Below are positions 51,443 to 62,505 of a stretch of 64,000 nt of DNA, piece after piece. The translations under genes and the position numbers were made by a program. The stretch's first letter is position 1; every line of letters starts with the position of its first letter. The notes below the pieces were generated by a model that was not told the origin of the DNA, made no database searches, and worked only from the letters and a program-made list of their open reading frames with translations. The stretch is from Verrucomicrobiota bacterium (GTDB lineage Bacteria > Verrucomicrobiota > Verrucomicrobiia > Limisphaerales > J093): positions 1-64,000 of the forward strand of contig VHCO01000013.1 of NCBI GenBank assembly GCA_016871715.1. Reading direction: 5' to 3'.

Positions 51443-52579
51443 TTAATAAGTGACGGAGGGGTCTTGCAGCATGCTGGCCAACTGCGGGACGGTGGGGCTC
51501 TTGGCGGTACGGACATAGTAGCCGCTACACGTGACCCCGGTCAGGAGGCTGTCCAGATTACTCAGGCCCAGCAGTTTACCCAGACAAAAGCCGGAATTGA
51601 AGTGGTCTCCGGCGCCGGTGGTGATGAGGGGTTTATCGGTCGTTGGGCCGGGGGTGAGGGTGTGGCCATTGGCGGTGACGGCCAGGGCGTAGGGCACCGG
51701 GTGGACGACCAGGGTTTGGACCGGGACCCGCCGATGGATTTGCTGGGCGAGGTCGGTGAGGGACTCGGGGGTTGGGGCGGGTCGGTCGATGCCCAAGACT
51801 TTGGCGACTTCGTGAGCTTCCTTTTCGTTGAGGCCGAGGGTGACCTCGAAGTATCGGCCGAACTTTGCGATCAGCTCGAGGGCATGGCGGAGGTCGTTGG
51901 GCAGTCGTTTTTCGGGATCGGCCAAGTCGATGAAGAGAGGGCGGAGGTCTCCGTTGAGCTGGGGGCAGAGCTCGGTCAAGAGGGCTTCCCACACGCCGCT
52001 CATGAAGGGGAGCATAGTCCAATTGACGAAGCCGACGAGGTGTGCGGAGGCGAGTTTCTGGGCGAACTTGTCTTTGCCGAAGCGGGCCTGGATATTCTCC
52101 CAGTTCATCTGTCGGAGGGACTCGTGTTTCCCGAGCATGACCTTGCCGTCTTCGAACTCGACGGCGTCGGTGTAGCCGGGTTCCGCGATGGAGTGGACTT
52201 CGGCGCGGCGAGCGAACTCGGCGAAGACGGGATGGAGGTTAGGGTAACCGAGGATGCCGAGGTAGGTGACGTTGAGGCCGAAGCTAGCGAGGGCATTGGC
52301 CATGATGGGGCCGTTGCCGCCCAGCTTGGTCATTTGGGAGACGAGCTCGATGTTGGTGCTATGGCCGGCGGCGGCGCGGATGCGTTCGCCCCACTGGTTC
52401 ATGTGGGTCAGGCGGTGGTATTTCTCGGCGCTTTCGCGTTTATCCACCACGTGCAGGATTTCGTCGACGAAACCGTCCAAGCCGACGAAGGCGGACATCT
52501 GAGAGATGCGGGATGCGCGGGCGAGGAGTTGTTGGGCACACCGGTCACGTTGAGCTTGCGGGGTGGTCATAGGTGTCAT
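51443..52579 (-). CDS. PfkB-family carbohydrate kinase
   Basis: About 378 residues from ATG 52579 (ATG 52570 and TTG 52615 also possible, the last overlapping the parB stop codon). SAFVGLDGFVDEILHVVDKR, MTKLGGNGPIMANALASFGL (sugar-binding), FIDLADPEKRLPNDLRHALE and the catalytic LITTGAGDHFNSGFCLGKLL (anion hole GAGD with base Asp) identify a ribokinase-superfamily enzyme. A gap-like insertion and the KYHRLTHMNQWGERIRAAAG region are not typical of fructokinase or ribokinase, so the substrate is unknown. Second sugar kinase of the cluster. Confidence 0.88.
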   Translation of the reverse strand: MTPMTTPQAQRDRCAQQLLARASRISQMSAFVGLDGFVDEILHVVDKRESAEKYHRLTHMNQWGERIRAAAGHSTNIELVSQMTKLGGNGPIMANALASFGLNVTYLGILGYPNLHPVFAEFARRAEVHSIAEPGYTDAVEFEDGKVMLGKHESLRQMNWENIQARFGKDKFAQKLASAHLVGFVNWTMLPFMSGVWEALLTELCPQLNGDLRPLFIDLADPEKRLPNDLRHALELIAKFGRYFEVTLGLNEKEAHEVAKVLGIDRPAPTPESLTDLAQQIHRRVPVQTLVVHPVPYALAVTANGHTLTPGPTTDKPLITTGAGDHFNSGFCLGKLLGLSNLDSLLTGVTCSGYYVRTAKSPTVPQLASMLQDPSVTY

Positions 52580-52611
52580 GGGGCACGGGGGCGGCTCGGG
52601 CGGGCGGTGGG

Positions 52612-53553
52612 TCAATCGACCTGGACGCCGACGAGTTCGAGGATGCGTTCGAGTTCGGCGTCGCTGTAAAAGCGGATTTCGATGGCGCCTTTACCGTGGC
52701 GATAGCGGAGGGATACTTTGGTGGCCAATCGTTCCTGGAGACGGCTTTCGAGGGCGGCGGCGTGGACGTCTTTGGCGCCGGGCGGTTTGGGCGGGGTGGC
52801 GGTAGCGGGGGGGGGCGGTTCGGCCGAGCGGTTCAGGAGGCGTGCGACGAGGTGCTCGGTTTGGCGGACGTTGAGGCCGTCGCGGAGGATTCGTTCGGCG
52901 GCGAGGCGTTGCTCTTCGGGGTGCGACAAGGCGAGCAGGACCTTGGCATGGCCGACGGAGAGTTGGCCGGTGCGGAGGTGGGCCTGGACTCCGGGAGTGA
53001 GCTTGAGGAGGCGGAGGGCGTTGGTGACGGCGACGCGGCTCTTACCGACCTTGATGGCGACCTCTTCTTGGCGCAGGCCGAACTGTTCGACGAGTTGTTG
53101 GTAGCCTTGGGCCTCTTCCAGGGGGTTAAGGTTCTCGCGTTGGAGGTTCTCGATGAGGGCCAGTTCGAGAACGGCGCGGTCGTCGGCCTGGCGGACGACG
53201 ACGGGGACCTGGTCCAGGCCGGCCAACTGGGCGGCACGCCAGCGGCGTTCGCCGGCGATCAACTCGTAATGGTCGCCCTGAGGACGGACCACGAGGGGCT
53301 GTACGATGCCGCGTTCTTTGATGGAGTCGGCCAATTCTTGGAGGGCGGCCTCGGGGAATTCCTTGCGCGGTTGGAAGGGGCAAGGGCGAATGCGGCTGAG
53401 CACCACCTGCTCGATGCGCTCTCGGGCGTCGTGGGCGGCCGAAGAGGCAGGAGTCGAGGTGGCGTTTTCCGGGGTGGGGGAGAGTGTCTTGGGGGCGGGC
53501 TGTGCGCCGCCCAGCAGGGCTCCCAACCCGCGACCAAGCGCCGGTTTCGCCAT
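52612..53553 (-). CDS. parB: ParB/Spo0J chromosome-partition protein
   Basis: 313 residues. It starts MAKPALGRGLGALLGG, the conserved ParB N-terminal box. The CTP-binding ParB/Srx region shows IRPCPFQPRKEFPEAALQEL, IVQPLVVRPQGDHYELIAGE, RRWRAAQLAG and LIENLQRENLNPLEEAQGYQ. Then come a helix-turn-helix (EEVAIKVGKSRVAVTNALRL) and a C-terminal dimer domain (ALESRLQERLATKVSLRYRH). ParB spreads from parS and loads SMC. The usual parA partner is not adjacent; upstream is a divergent prepilin-like gene. No good parS palindrome was seen in the window. Confidence 0.97.
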   Translation of the reverse strand: MAKPALGRGLGALLGGAQPAPKTLSPTPENATSTPASSAAHDARERIEQVVLSRIRPCPFQPRKEFPEAALQELADSIKERGIVQPLVVRPQGDHYELIAGERRWRAAQLAGLDQVPVVVRQADDRAVLELALIENLQRENLNPLEEAQGYQQLVEQFGLRQEEVAIKVGKSRVAVTNALRLLKLTPGVQAHLRTGQLSVGHAKVLLALSHPEEQRLAAERILRDGLNVRQTEHLVARLLNRSAEPPPPATATPPKPPGAKDVHAAALESRLQERLATKVSLRYRHGKGAIEIRFYSDAELERILELVGVQVD

Positions 53554-53631
53554 GAGCGGCGAGTTTTGCGGAAGGGGGATGGGCTGTCAATGGCCGGGTG
53601 GCGGGCGGTTTTGGGCGGGGCGGCTTGTAGC

Positions 53632-53660
53632 TTGCAATGGTTTGGGCTGGGGACTAGATT
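53632..53660 (+). promoter_or_regulatory. Candidate sigma-70 promoter for the prepilin-like gene
   Basis: TTGCAA, 17-base spacer, TAGATT: four of six matches in each box. The start codon lies 25 bases downstream. Confidence 0.5.
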
Positions 53661-53684
53661 GGCCGTGAAACAACCCAACCGCAT

Positions 53685-54539
53685 ATGTACAGGCAACGGC
53701 GACAACCGAGCACCTCATGGCACGGCCGGCCGGGGCGGAGTGGCGGATTTACGTTGGCCGAACTGCTGAGTGTGCTGCTGATCGTGGGGGTGGTCTTGGC
53801 GCTGCTGTTTCCGGCCATGGCGCGATCGAAGGCGAAGGCGCAGGGTCTCCTTTGCCTGAGCAACCTGCGGCAGGTCAGTCTGGCCTGGGCGATGTATGCG
53901 GAGGATCACTTGGACCGGTTGCCGGGGGTGGCGGAGGGGTCGCATGCGGGGCGTGGCCGGTGGGTTTCGGGTTGGCTGGATTTCAGCGCGAGTTCGGACA
54001 ACACCAACGTGAACTACCTGATGGACTCGGACTTTGCCCAGCTTGGGCCCTATGCGAAGAGCGCGCGCGTGTACCGGTGTCCGGCCGATCATAGCGCGGT
54101 TCAGATCGATGGGCGGTCGCATGCTCGGGTGCGGAGCCTGTCGATGAACTGTTGGATGAACTATGTGGGCACGGACGCCATTGGTCAGGACTTGTTCCGG
54201 GTGTTTCGGCGGACGAGCGACATTGTGGAGCCGCCGCCTTCGCGGGCGTGGGTATTTTTGGACGAGCGCGCTGACAGCATCAACGACGGGATGTTCCGGA
54301 CCGATTTGAAGGACCGCCGGAAGGCGGCGCGGATTGTGGATTACCCTGCTGGGTACCACAATCGGGCGGCGGGGATCGCGTTTGCGGATGGGCACGCGGA
54401 GTTGAAGCGGTGGCAGGACCGGCGGACGGTGCCGGCGTTGATGACGAGCCAACTGATTCGGCTGGATGTGCCTTCGCCGGACAACCCGGATGTGGCGTGG
54501 CTGCAGGAGCACTCGAGCAGCCCGGTCATCGAGGAGTAA
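53685..54539 (+). CDS. Prepilin-type N-terminal cleavage/methylation (DUF1559-like) protein
   Basis: 284 residues. After a basic leader the type IV prepilin site SGGFTLAELLSVLLIVGVVL (cleavage after Gly, Glu at +5) leads into a long hydrophobic helix, then SKAKAQGLLCLSNLRQVSLA, a typical pseudopilin stem. The globular part has CPADHSAV and a C-terminal YHNRAAGIAFADGHAELKRW (H-X9-DG type motif). Such proteins are hugely expanded in Verrucomicrobiota and Planctomycetota. Their role is unclear, probably envelope-associated. Divergent from parB; ATG 53685. Confidence 0.93.
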   Translation: MYRQRRQPSTSWHGRPGRSGGFTLAELLSVLLIVGVVLALLFPAMARSKAKAQGLLCLSNLRQVSLAWAMYAEDHLDRLPGVAEGSHAGRGRWVSGWLDFSASSDNTNVNYLMDSDFAQLGPYAKSARVYRCPADHSAVQIDGRSHARVRSLSMNCWMNYVGTDAIGQDLFRVFRRTSDIVEPPPSRAWVFLDERADSINDGMFRTDLKDRRKAARIVDYPAGYHNRAAGIAFADGHAELKRWQDRRTVPALMTSQLIRLDVPSPDNPDVAWLQEHSSSPVIEE

Positions 54540-54546
54540 GGGCGGG

Positions 54547-57036
<2,490 letters not shown>

Positions 57037-57069
57037 AGGCTTCCCTTGCAGCTCGGGTGATTCAAAGTG

Positions 57070-58182
57070 CTATGCCGGGTCCGGTTTGTCTAGGGCGGAT
57101 CCCGGCGTGGGTGGGGTGATGGGGCGGCTGAGGGTGCGAAGGCGTTCGCGGATCATGTCCGCACGGTAAACGTCTCGTTCTTCGGCGCTGAGTTTCTCGG
57201 TATAGCCGAGTTGGAGGTGAGCGGGTTGCGTCACCAAGAACAGTTCGTCCACGAGGGCGCGGTGGGCGCCCGGGAAGAGCTCTAAGTCGATGCCCAGGCG
57301 AAGCAGGGAGAGGAGGTTCATGGCTTCCTTGGACGAGATGCTATGGGCGTTGGCGAGGATGCCGTAGGCGCGGCCGATGTGGTTAAAGACCACCTTAGGC
57401 TTTTTCTCGAGGAGCGTGCCGCGCGCGTTATCTTCGTGTTCGATGATTTGGGCGACGACTTTGCTGAGCCGCTCGACGATGTCGCCTTCGGCTTCGCCGA
57501 GGGTCATCTGGTTGGAGACTTGGAAGACGTTGCCGAGGGCTTCGGTGCCTTCGCCGTAGAGGCCGCGGACGGCCAGGCCGAGTTTGTTAACGGCTTGGAT
57601 GATCTGGTTGATTTGTTGTTCGGCCAGCACGAGGGCGGGCAGATGCAACATGGCACTGACGCGGATGCCGGTGCCGAGGTTGGTGGGGCAGGCGGTCAAG
57701 TAACCCAGTTCTGGGCTGAACGCATATTCGAGGCGCTGCTCGAGGGCGGTATCGACGGCGTCGATGGCGGCCCAGGCTTGGCGCAGCTGCAGGCCTGGCT
57801 GGAGGGACTGCATGCGCAAATGATCTTCCTCGTTGATCATTACCGAGAGGGACTCGTCTTGGCTGAGGGCCAGGCCGCTGCCGACGCCGTTGGCAGCGTG
57901 TTCGCGGCTGATGAGGTGGCGTTCGACGAGCACTTGTTTGTCGAGCGCGGAAAGGTGGTCCAGGGAATCGGCGTAACCACCGGCCATCTCGGGCAGCGCC
58001 GACACCGCCTTTTGCACGGTCTCGAGCGCTTTGATTCGCTCCGGCTTTTTCGCCCAACCGGGAAAGGCGAAGTTCTTGAGGTTGCGTGCCAAGCGGACGC
58101 GGCTGGACATGACGGTCTTATCGGCCGGCCCGGAGCGTTTGGCGTTTTGTGCTGGTGGAGTAAGAAACTCGTGGAGGTTCAT
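57070..58182 (-). CDS. mcsB: Protein arginine kinase McsB
   Basis: 370 residues. It transfers phosphate from ATP to arginine side chains, the degradation tag read by ClpC. The phosphagen-kinase fold shows VMSSRVRLARNLKNFAFPGW, the NEEDHLRMQSLQPG loop (acidic base pair) and YLTACPTNLGTGIRVSAMLH with Cys165, the reactive cysteine. The C-terminal VVAQIIEHEDNARGT and LGIDLELF regions complete the domain. A length of about 370 and a full catalytic set indicate an active kinase. It lies 33 bases from clpC and nine from mcsA. Confidence 0.97.
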   Translation of the reverse strand: MNLHEFLTPPAQNAKRSGPADKTVMSSRVRLARNLKNFAFPGWAKKPERIKALETVQKAVSALPEMAGGYADSLDHLSALDKQVLVERHLISREHAANGVGSGLALSQDESLSVMINEEDHLRMQSLQPGLQLRQAWAAIDAVDTALEQRLEYAFSPELGYLTACPTNLGTGIRVSAMLHLPALVLAEQQINQIIQAVNKLGLAVRGLYGEGTEALGNVFQVSNQMTLGEAEGDIVERLSKVVAQIIEHEDNARGTLLEKKPKVVFNHIGRAYGILANAHSISSKEAMNLLSLLRLGIDLELFPGAHRALVDELFLVTQPAHLQLGYTEKLSAEERDVYRADMIRERLRTLSRPITPPTPGSALDKPDPA

Positions 58183-58191
58183 GCGGGGCCC

Positions 58192-58698
58192 TCAAGCGGT
58201 CAAGACGCCACCCCCGCCTTCCTTGAGGGCTTTGAGTTCATCCCGCAGCCGGGCGGCTTCCTCGAAATTCTCGGTGTGGATGGCTTGGGCCAACTGTTTC
58301 TGGAGGAGGGCGATGCGTTCCTGGGCGGCGCGGCCTTGGCGGAGGGACTGGGGCACTTTGCCGAGGTGGCGGGTGCCTTTATGCATGGTTTTGAGGAGGC
58401 CCTCGAGGCCTTCGCCGAAGCAGGTGTAGCAGCCGGCGCAGCCGAGCCGGCCAGATTTCTTGAAGGCGGCCTGGGTAAAGCCGCAGACGGAGCATTTGGT
58501 CTCGCCGCCGGCGGCCTGGGCGACCTCTTGAGAGGCGCCCAACCCGAGGAGGAGGTCGGCGAGGTTAAAGCCGGTGGGGTCATCAAAGCCCTTGGCCTTC
58601 GAGCATTCCTCGCACAAGTCCACCTTCTTGATCTTGCCCTCGATCATCTGGGTGAGATGGACTTTGGCCTCGTTCTGTTTGCAGATCATGCACACCAT
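58192..58698 (-). CDS. mcsA: McsA-like zinc-finger/UVR activator of McsB
   Basis: 168 residues from ATG 58698 (the frame extends to a TTG at 58704). CxxC pairs: MVCMICKQNEAKVHLTQ, DLCEECSKAKGFD, KCSVCGFTQAAFKKSGRLGC and AGCYTCFGEG, four in all, typical of McsA. The C terminus IALLQKQLAQAIHTENFEEA plus ARLRDELKALKEGGG is a UVR motif. In Bacillus McsA binds and activates McsB. A sigma-70-like promoter lies directly upstream. No ctsR gene precedes it. Confidence 0.95.
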   Translation of the reverse strand: MVCMICKQNEAKVHLTQMIEGKIKKVDLCEECSKAKGFDDPTGFNLADLLLGLGASQEVAQAAGGETKCSVCGFTQAAFKKSGRLGCAGCYTCFGEGLEGLLKTMHKGTRHLGKVPQSLRQGRAAQERIALLQKQLAQAIHTENFEEAARLRDELKALKEGGGGVLTA

Positions 58699-58712
58699 AG
58701 TCAACCGAATGC

Positions 58713-58741
58713 TTTATCGACGCAAACGCCCCACAAGTCAA
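58713..58741 (-). promoter_or_regulatory. Candidate sigma-70 promoter of mcsA-mcsB-clpC
   Basis: On the minus strand TTGACT, 17-base spacer, GATAAA. The predicted transcript would start less than ten bases before ATG 58698, giving an almost leaderless mcsA message. No CtsR heptad repeat (GGTCAAA direct pair) is visible around it. Confidence 0.55.
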
Positions 58742-58821
58742 GAGCCGCTCCGCAACCGCCCATGCCGTGCGCGCGGCTCGGGCGCGGGGCGGGGGGCAGC
58801 GGCCTGAGCGGCGGTGCGGGG

Positions 58822-59691
58822 CTAGCGGATGGGTTCACCGGTGATGCGAGTCAAGGCGTGGTACTGGTCGGTAAGTTGGCGGGTGAGGGGACCCGGTTTG
58901 CCCGAGCCGATCGCCCGGCCATCGATCTTGACGACGGGGATAATCTCCGCGCCCGTGCCGGTGAGAAAGCATTCGTCGGCGTTATAAAGGTCGTAACGGG
59001 TGAGGGTGGCCTCGGCGACGTTCAAGTCCGCCTCGCGAGCCAGGTCGATGACCGTGCCGCGTGTGATGCCGTAGAGGGCTCCGGCCGAAAGCGGCGGCGT
59101 GAGCAACTGGCGCTGCCGCACGATGAAGAGGTTGTCGCCGGTGCACTCGGCCACGAAGCCTTCGGCATTGAGCATGATGGCTTCTTCGACCCCGGCGATG
59201 TTGGCCTCGATTTTGGCGAGGATGTTGTTGAGGTAGTTCAACGACTTGATGGCGGGGTTGACGGCATTGACCAAGTTGCGTGTGGTGGGGACGGTGACAA
59301 TCTCCATGCCGCGGGCGTAGAGGGCGGGCGGGTAGAGTTGGATTTTGCCGGCGATCACGATGACGGAGGGGCGCTTACAGCGGTTGGGGTTCAAGCCCAG
59401 GGTGCCGATGCCGCGGGTGACCAGGAGGCGGATGTAGCCGTTGCGGACGCGGTTCTGCCGGCAGGCGTCGATCACCGCGCGGGTCATGGCCTGGCGCGAG
59501 AGCGGGATGTCCAGCAGGATGGCTTTGGCGGAGCAGTAAAGCCGATCGATGTGTTCCTTGAGCTTGAAGACGCGGCCGTGGTAAGCGCGAATGCCCTCGA
59601 ATACCCCGTCGCCGTAGAGCAGGCCGTGGTCGAACACGGAGATCTTGGCGTTCTTCTCGTCGTAGTACTTGCCGTCGATGAATATCTTCAT
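58822..59691 (-). CDS. ilvE: Branched-chain amino acid aminotransferase (class IV)
   Basis: 289 residues. It exchanges the amino group between glutamate and branched-chain 2-oxo acids, in the last step of Ile/Leu/Val synthesis. Class IV pattern: MKIFIDGKYYDEKNAKISVF, DHGLLYGDGVFEGIRAYHGR, NPAIKSLNYLNNILAKIEAN with PLP Lys149, AEGFVAECTGDNLFIV, LYGITRGTVIDLAREADLNV and FLTGTGAEIIPVVKIDGR. The KSLNYLNNI site favours IlvE over PabC or D-amino-acid transaminase. Dispersed element copy C lies 155 bases upstream. Confidence 0.94.
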   Translation of the reverse strand: MKIFIDGKYYDEKNAKISVFDHGLLYGDGVFEGIRAYHGRVFKLKEHIDRLYCSAKAILLDIPLSRQAMTRAVIDACRQNRVRNGYIRLLVTRGIGTLGLNPNRCKRPSVIVIAGKIQLYPPALYARGMEIVTVPTTRNLVNAVNPAIKSLNYLNNILAKIEANIAGVEEAIMLNAEGFVAECTGDNLFIVRQRQLLTPPLSAGALYGITRGTVIDLAREADLNVAEATLTRYDLYNADECFLTGTGAEIIPVVKIDGRAIGSGKPGPLTRQLTDQYHALTRITGEPIR

Positions 59692-60114
59692 GCCGATTTG
59701 CCTGGCAGACTACGGAAGGGCTGGGCAAGGCGCAACCTTTTAGCCCGCGCCAGGGTTTGCGTTTCCGTGCGGGCGGTGAGTCCCGATTCCCGTGGGGCCG
59801 GTTGGGTGGTCGAGTTACCGATGAGACCTGGGACAGACGGGAGTCCGGCGCGCAGTCCTCTGCGCGCCGCCAACCGCTTTGGACACAAGAGGCCGCGGCG
59901 CGCAGAGGACTGCGCGCCCTACCGCGGACTTGTAGTCGGTCGCGGCGACCGGTCGGGGACCGCGTTGCGAGGTTGGTCCTGCCTGGAGCCTTGGGGGCTG
60001 TTCGGTTCGTAGCGGTCGGTTCGCAGGGGCAGAGAATCGTCCAGGATTCGAGGCAGGCTTGCTTGGCGACCGGGGTGGCGAGGTCGGCCGTGTCCTGGCG
60101 GCTTAGCGGTAGGC
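59692..60114. other. Gene-free stretch holding palindromic element C
   Basis: Leader region of the ilvE-like gene. Besides the palindromic element at 59846-59921 I see no protein or RNA gene. Confidence 0.5.
59846..59921 (-). repeat. Palindromic dispersed element, copy C (near-perfect)
   Basis: Arms CGGCGCGCAGTCCTCTGCGC(GCCG) and CGGCGCGCAGAGGACTGCGC(GCCC) are inverted repeats of 23-24 bp around a 26-base centre. Each arm is itself a near-palindrome, so cruciform and RNA folds are both possible. Confidence 0.92.
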
Positions 60115-62121
60115 TTAGGCGGAGGGATCCAGCGGGGGACGAATCGGGGCGGTGGACCAGGTGATGTGCCGGCGGATGGTCTCGAGCAGTTCGGCGGGGT
60201 CGGTCCGGTCCAGGCGTTCGAGCGCTTGTTCCCAGCGGTAGGCGAAGCTGCCCGCCCGGTCGTAGCGTCGGTACTTGAACAGGGAATCGAACGCGCGGCG
60301 GCGTTTGCGGTAGTCGCCTTGGATGTGGCGGAACCGCTCGGCGAGGGCCTCGAGGTAGGCACGGGCGAAGGGGCCCGGTTGGGCCAGCGCCATCAACCGG
60401 GTATTGACGGGTCGAGCGTAGCCCGCGCTGAAGTTGGCCAGTGGGGCTTGGTAATCGCCGAAAGCGCCGCTATGATCCGAGACGATCAAGTCGCGGGGCA
60501 GTCCCTGGGCGTCCTCGATCACGACCTCGTCGCCGTCGTCGAAGATGACTTGTCCGTCCTCTTCGCGGGCGCGGCCGGCGATAAGGTTGGGGGCGGCGGC
60601 GGCGCCGAGCAGGCGGGCTAGGCGCAGGGCGTACTCGGGATCGGCCAGCTTCCACTGCGGGAGTTTGGCGGTCACGAAGCCGCGGACGTAATCCCGCTCG
60701 AAGTAGGGTGCCCAGAGGAATTGGCCGCGGAACTCGGTTCGGTGCCCGGCATAGGCTTCCTGGACACGGCGGACGGTGACACAGGGAGGGAGGTTCATGC
60801 CCAGTTGGCGGCAGCCGAGTCGGCGGTCGAGGATGTAATCGGTGTATTCCTCGGTCTCGATCATGGCTTGGAGGAGGCCCTCGCCGTGATCGAGGCGTTC
60901 GCGCACGCCCCATTTCTGCATGCGGATGTAGCGCACCAGGGGCAGGGGAGCGCCGCGCTGCTTGAGTTCGACCAGATACACTCCGCGCCGGCCTTGGAGG
61001 TGGAGGCGCCCGGCTAGGGGCGTCGCCACACGGCCGACGTTGAGGTACTCGAGGTCGCCGAACTCGCGCAGGAAATTGAAGATGAAACCGCGCGCGGTGA
61101 GGTCGCAGAGCCGCGCCAGCTCGGGATCGCCGGGTTGACGCTCGAATTCCTCGAAGACCGAGTCGAAGCTGAATTCGCCTTCCTCGAAGCGGCCCCCGGG
61201 CAACCAGGCGATTTGCAGATAGAACTCCGGGCTCAGCCCTTGCAGCACCTCTTCGGTCAGCGTCTCATCGCGTTGGCCGATCAGCGCCGAGTAGATTCGG
61301 TTGCGCCACTGTTCGTCCTGCGGATCGTCGTTGCGGAAGGGCTGCGGAACGGCCCGGGTGAACGCCGTCGCCAGCGCGCGCAAGTGCTCGCGGCACGCAG
61401 CCTCCGGCAGCGCGGAATAGTCTCGGGGCGGGAAGTTCGCCGGGCCAAAGCCATCGGCGCTGGCGAAGAAGTCCAGTTCCGGGTTGCCATGGCGGTTCTT
61501 GAGCCGGCAATGGTCGGTGATTTCCTGGAGGTGGAAGGCCAGCTCGGGGGCGGGCAGGGTCTCCAAGTGCCGCAGTTCGTGGCAGGTCAGGTAACGGGTG
61601 CCGGTGACTCGATTGTAATAGTAGATGGGCCGGCCTCCGATCGCGAGGCGGGAGGAGGCGATCAAGCGCACCATTTCCGCCCGCGTCTGGGGGAGGGCGC
61701 TGATGCGCCAACACTCGCCGCGCTCCTTGATCGCTTGGCGGACCTGCGCGTTGGTCACAAACAGGAAGCGCACCTTGCGCTTCGAGACCAGTTCCTGCAG
61801 CAAGTCGTCGGCGGCGAAGGCCAGGTCCATGTGTTCCGGATGCGGCCGGATGAGCACATGATCGCTCTCGACGAACAGGTCCACGGAGGCGGCGCATTCG
61901 GCCTCCTCCTCGGCGGGGGTGAGGGTGGGGGCTGCGGCGCATTGCCGTTGATCGTTGAGGTGAATCAGGAACTTGGCGCGCTGCCAGGCGTGGATGCCGG
62001 GCACGGTCACCAGCACGCGGTGGGCGGGGAACGCGGTGGCGATGCGTGTGCACAATTGTCCCTCGGCGTTGCGCTCGAACAGGCCAGGGCCGATGATGGT
62101 CACCGACATAGCCGATACCAT
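60115..62121 (-). CDS. Large uncharacterised protein
   Basis: 668 residues (ATG 62121; ATG 62109 four codons on fits equally). No signal peptide or membrane helix. An N-terminal domain (VTIIGPGLFERNAEGQLC, ESDHVLIRPHPEHMDLAFAA) leads into a middle region with VYLVELKQRGAPLPLVRYIR, GVRERLDHGEGLLQAMIETE, GCRQLGMNLPPCVTVRRVQE. A C-terminal region (VIFDDGDEVVIEDAQGLPRD, LIVSDHSGAFGDYQAPLANF) contains an acidic-loop/D-x-SGAF stretch vaguely like kinase metal loops. I do not recognise the family. No operon partner. Confidence 0.75.
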   Translation of the reverse strand: MVSAMSVTIIGPGLFERNAEGQLCTRIATAFPAHRVLVTVPGIHAWQRAKFLIHLNDQRQCAAAPTLTPAEEEAECAASVDLFVESDHVLIRPHPEHMDLAFAADDLLQELVSKRKVRFLFVTNAQVRQAIKERGECWRISALPQTRAEMVRLIASSRLAIGGRPIYYYNRVTGTRYLTCHELRHLETLPAPELAFHLQEITDHCRLKNRHGNPELDFFASADGFGPANFPPRDYSALPEAACREHLRALATAFTRAVPQPFRNDDPQDEQWRNRIYSALIGQRDETLTEEVLQGLSPEFYLQIAWLPGGRFEEGEFSFDSVFEEFERQPGDPELARLCDLTARGFIFNFLREFGDLEYLNVGRVATPLAGRLHLQGRRGVYLVELKQRGAPLPLVRYIRMQKWGVRERLDHGEGLLQAMIETEEYTDYILDRRLGCRQLGMNLPPCVTVRRVQEAYAGHRTEFRGQFLWAPYFERDYVRGFVTAKLPQWKLADPEYALRLARLLGAAAAPNLIAGRAREEDGQVIFDDGDEVVIEDAQGLPRDLIVSDHSGAFGDYQAPLANFSAGYARPVNTRLMALAQPGPFARAYLEALAERFRHIQGDYRKRRRAFDSLFKYRRYDRAGSFAYRWEQALERLDRTDPAELLETIRRHITWSTAPIRPPLDPSA

Positions 62122-62234
62122 GCGTTGGAGGTTGGGCTTTGTCTACTGAAGGCCTCGAGTCCCGCGAACCGCCGCGCAAGTCCAATCGCGCCCCAACCTG
62201 GCCTTGCTTCCCAGCGCCACGATCCAGAGCTCGT

Positions 62235-62258
62235 AGCGGCACTCTGGTGAGTGCCGCT
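62235..62258. repeat. Perfect hairpin AGCGGCACTC/GAGTGCCGCT
   Basis: Ten-base arms with a TGGT loop in the leader between two leftward genes. Likely a small dispersed palindrome; no T-tract. Confidence 0.7.
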
Positions 62259-62283
62259 GTTGGGCCCAAGGGTGTGTTCGGCG

Positions 62284-62505
62284 TTAGCTGTCCCCCCCGC
62301 CGTCGAGCTTTAGGCTTGTGACGTGGACCAGGTCCACGATCTCGACGGCTCCATGCTCGTCGGCAATCCCAATCGTCCGGCCGCCAGGCACAATCCACAC
62401 GAAGTCCCGATGCGGAATCTCGAACCGCCTCTGGTCAGACAAATAGATCGTGAACGGCCCGAAGGGAGCCCTCTCTCGCGCCTTTCTGACCTGTTCGGCC
62501 GTCAT
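62284..62505 (-). CDS. Small conserved-type hypothetical protein
   Basis: 73 residues: MTAEQVRKARERAPFGPFTI, then FEIPHRDFVWIVPGGRTIGI and VEIVDLVHVTSLKL. The plan (short helix, PFxPFxI, HPDF, GRT, IIDLxHVTSL) is that of a small family common in Planctomycetota and Verrucomicrobiota, of unknown function and recognised here by general appearance. The longer open frame to 62772 is rejected, because its upstream part is out-of-register repeat DNA. The start overlaps the stop of the helicase remnant as ATGA. Confidence 0.72.
   Translation of the reverse strand: MTAEQVRKARERAPFGPFTIYLSDQRRFEIPHRDFVWIVPGGRTIGIADEHGAVEIVDLVHVTSLKLDGGGDS

Noticed and set aside
53657-53674. Half of a parS-like site (GTGAAACA) upstream of parB
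   Set aside because: The left half-site TGTTTCAC is absent, so it is not a palindromic parS.
57343-60012. 889-codon open frame on the plus strand
   Set aside because: Runs antisense through mcsB, mcsA and ilvE, three well-supported genes.
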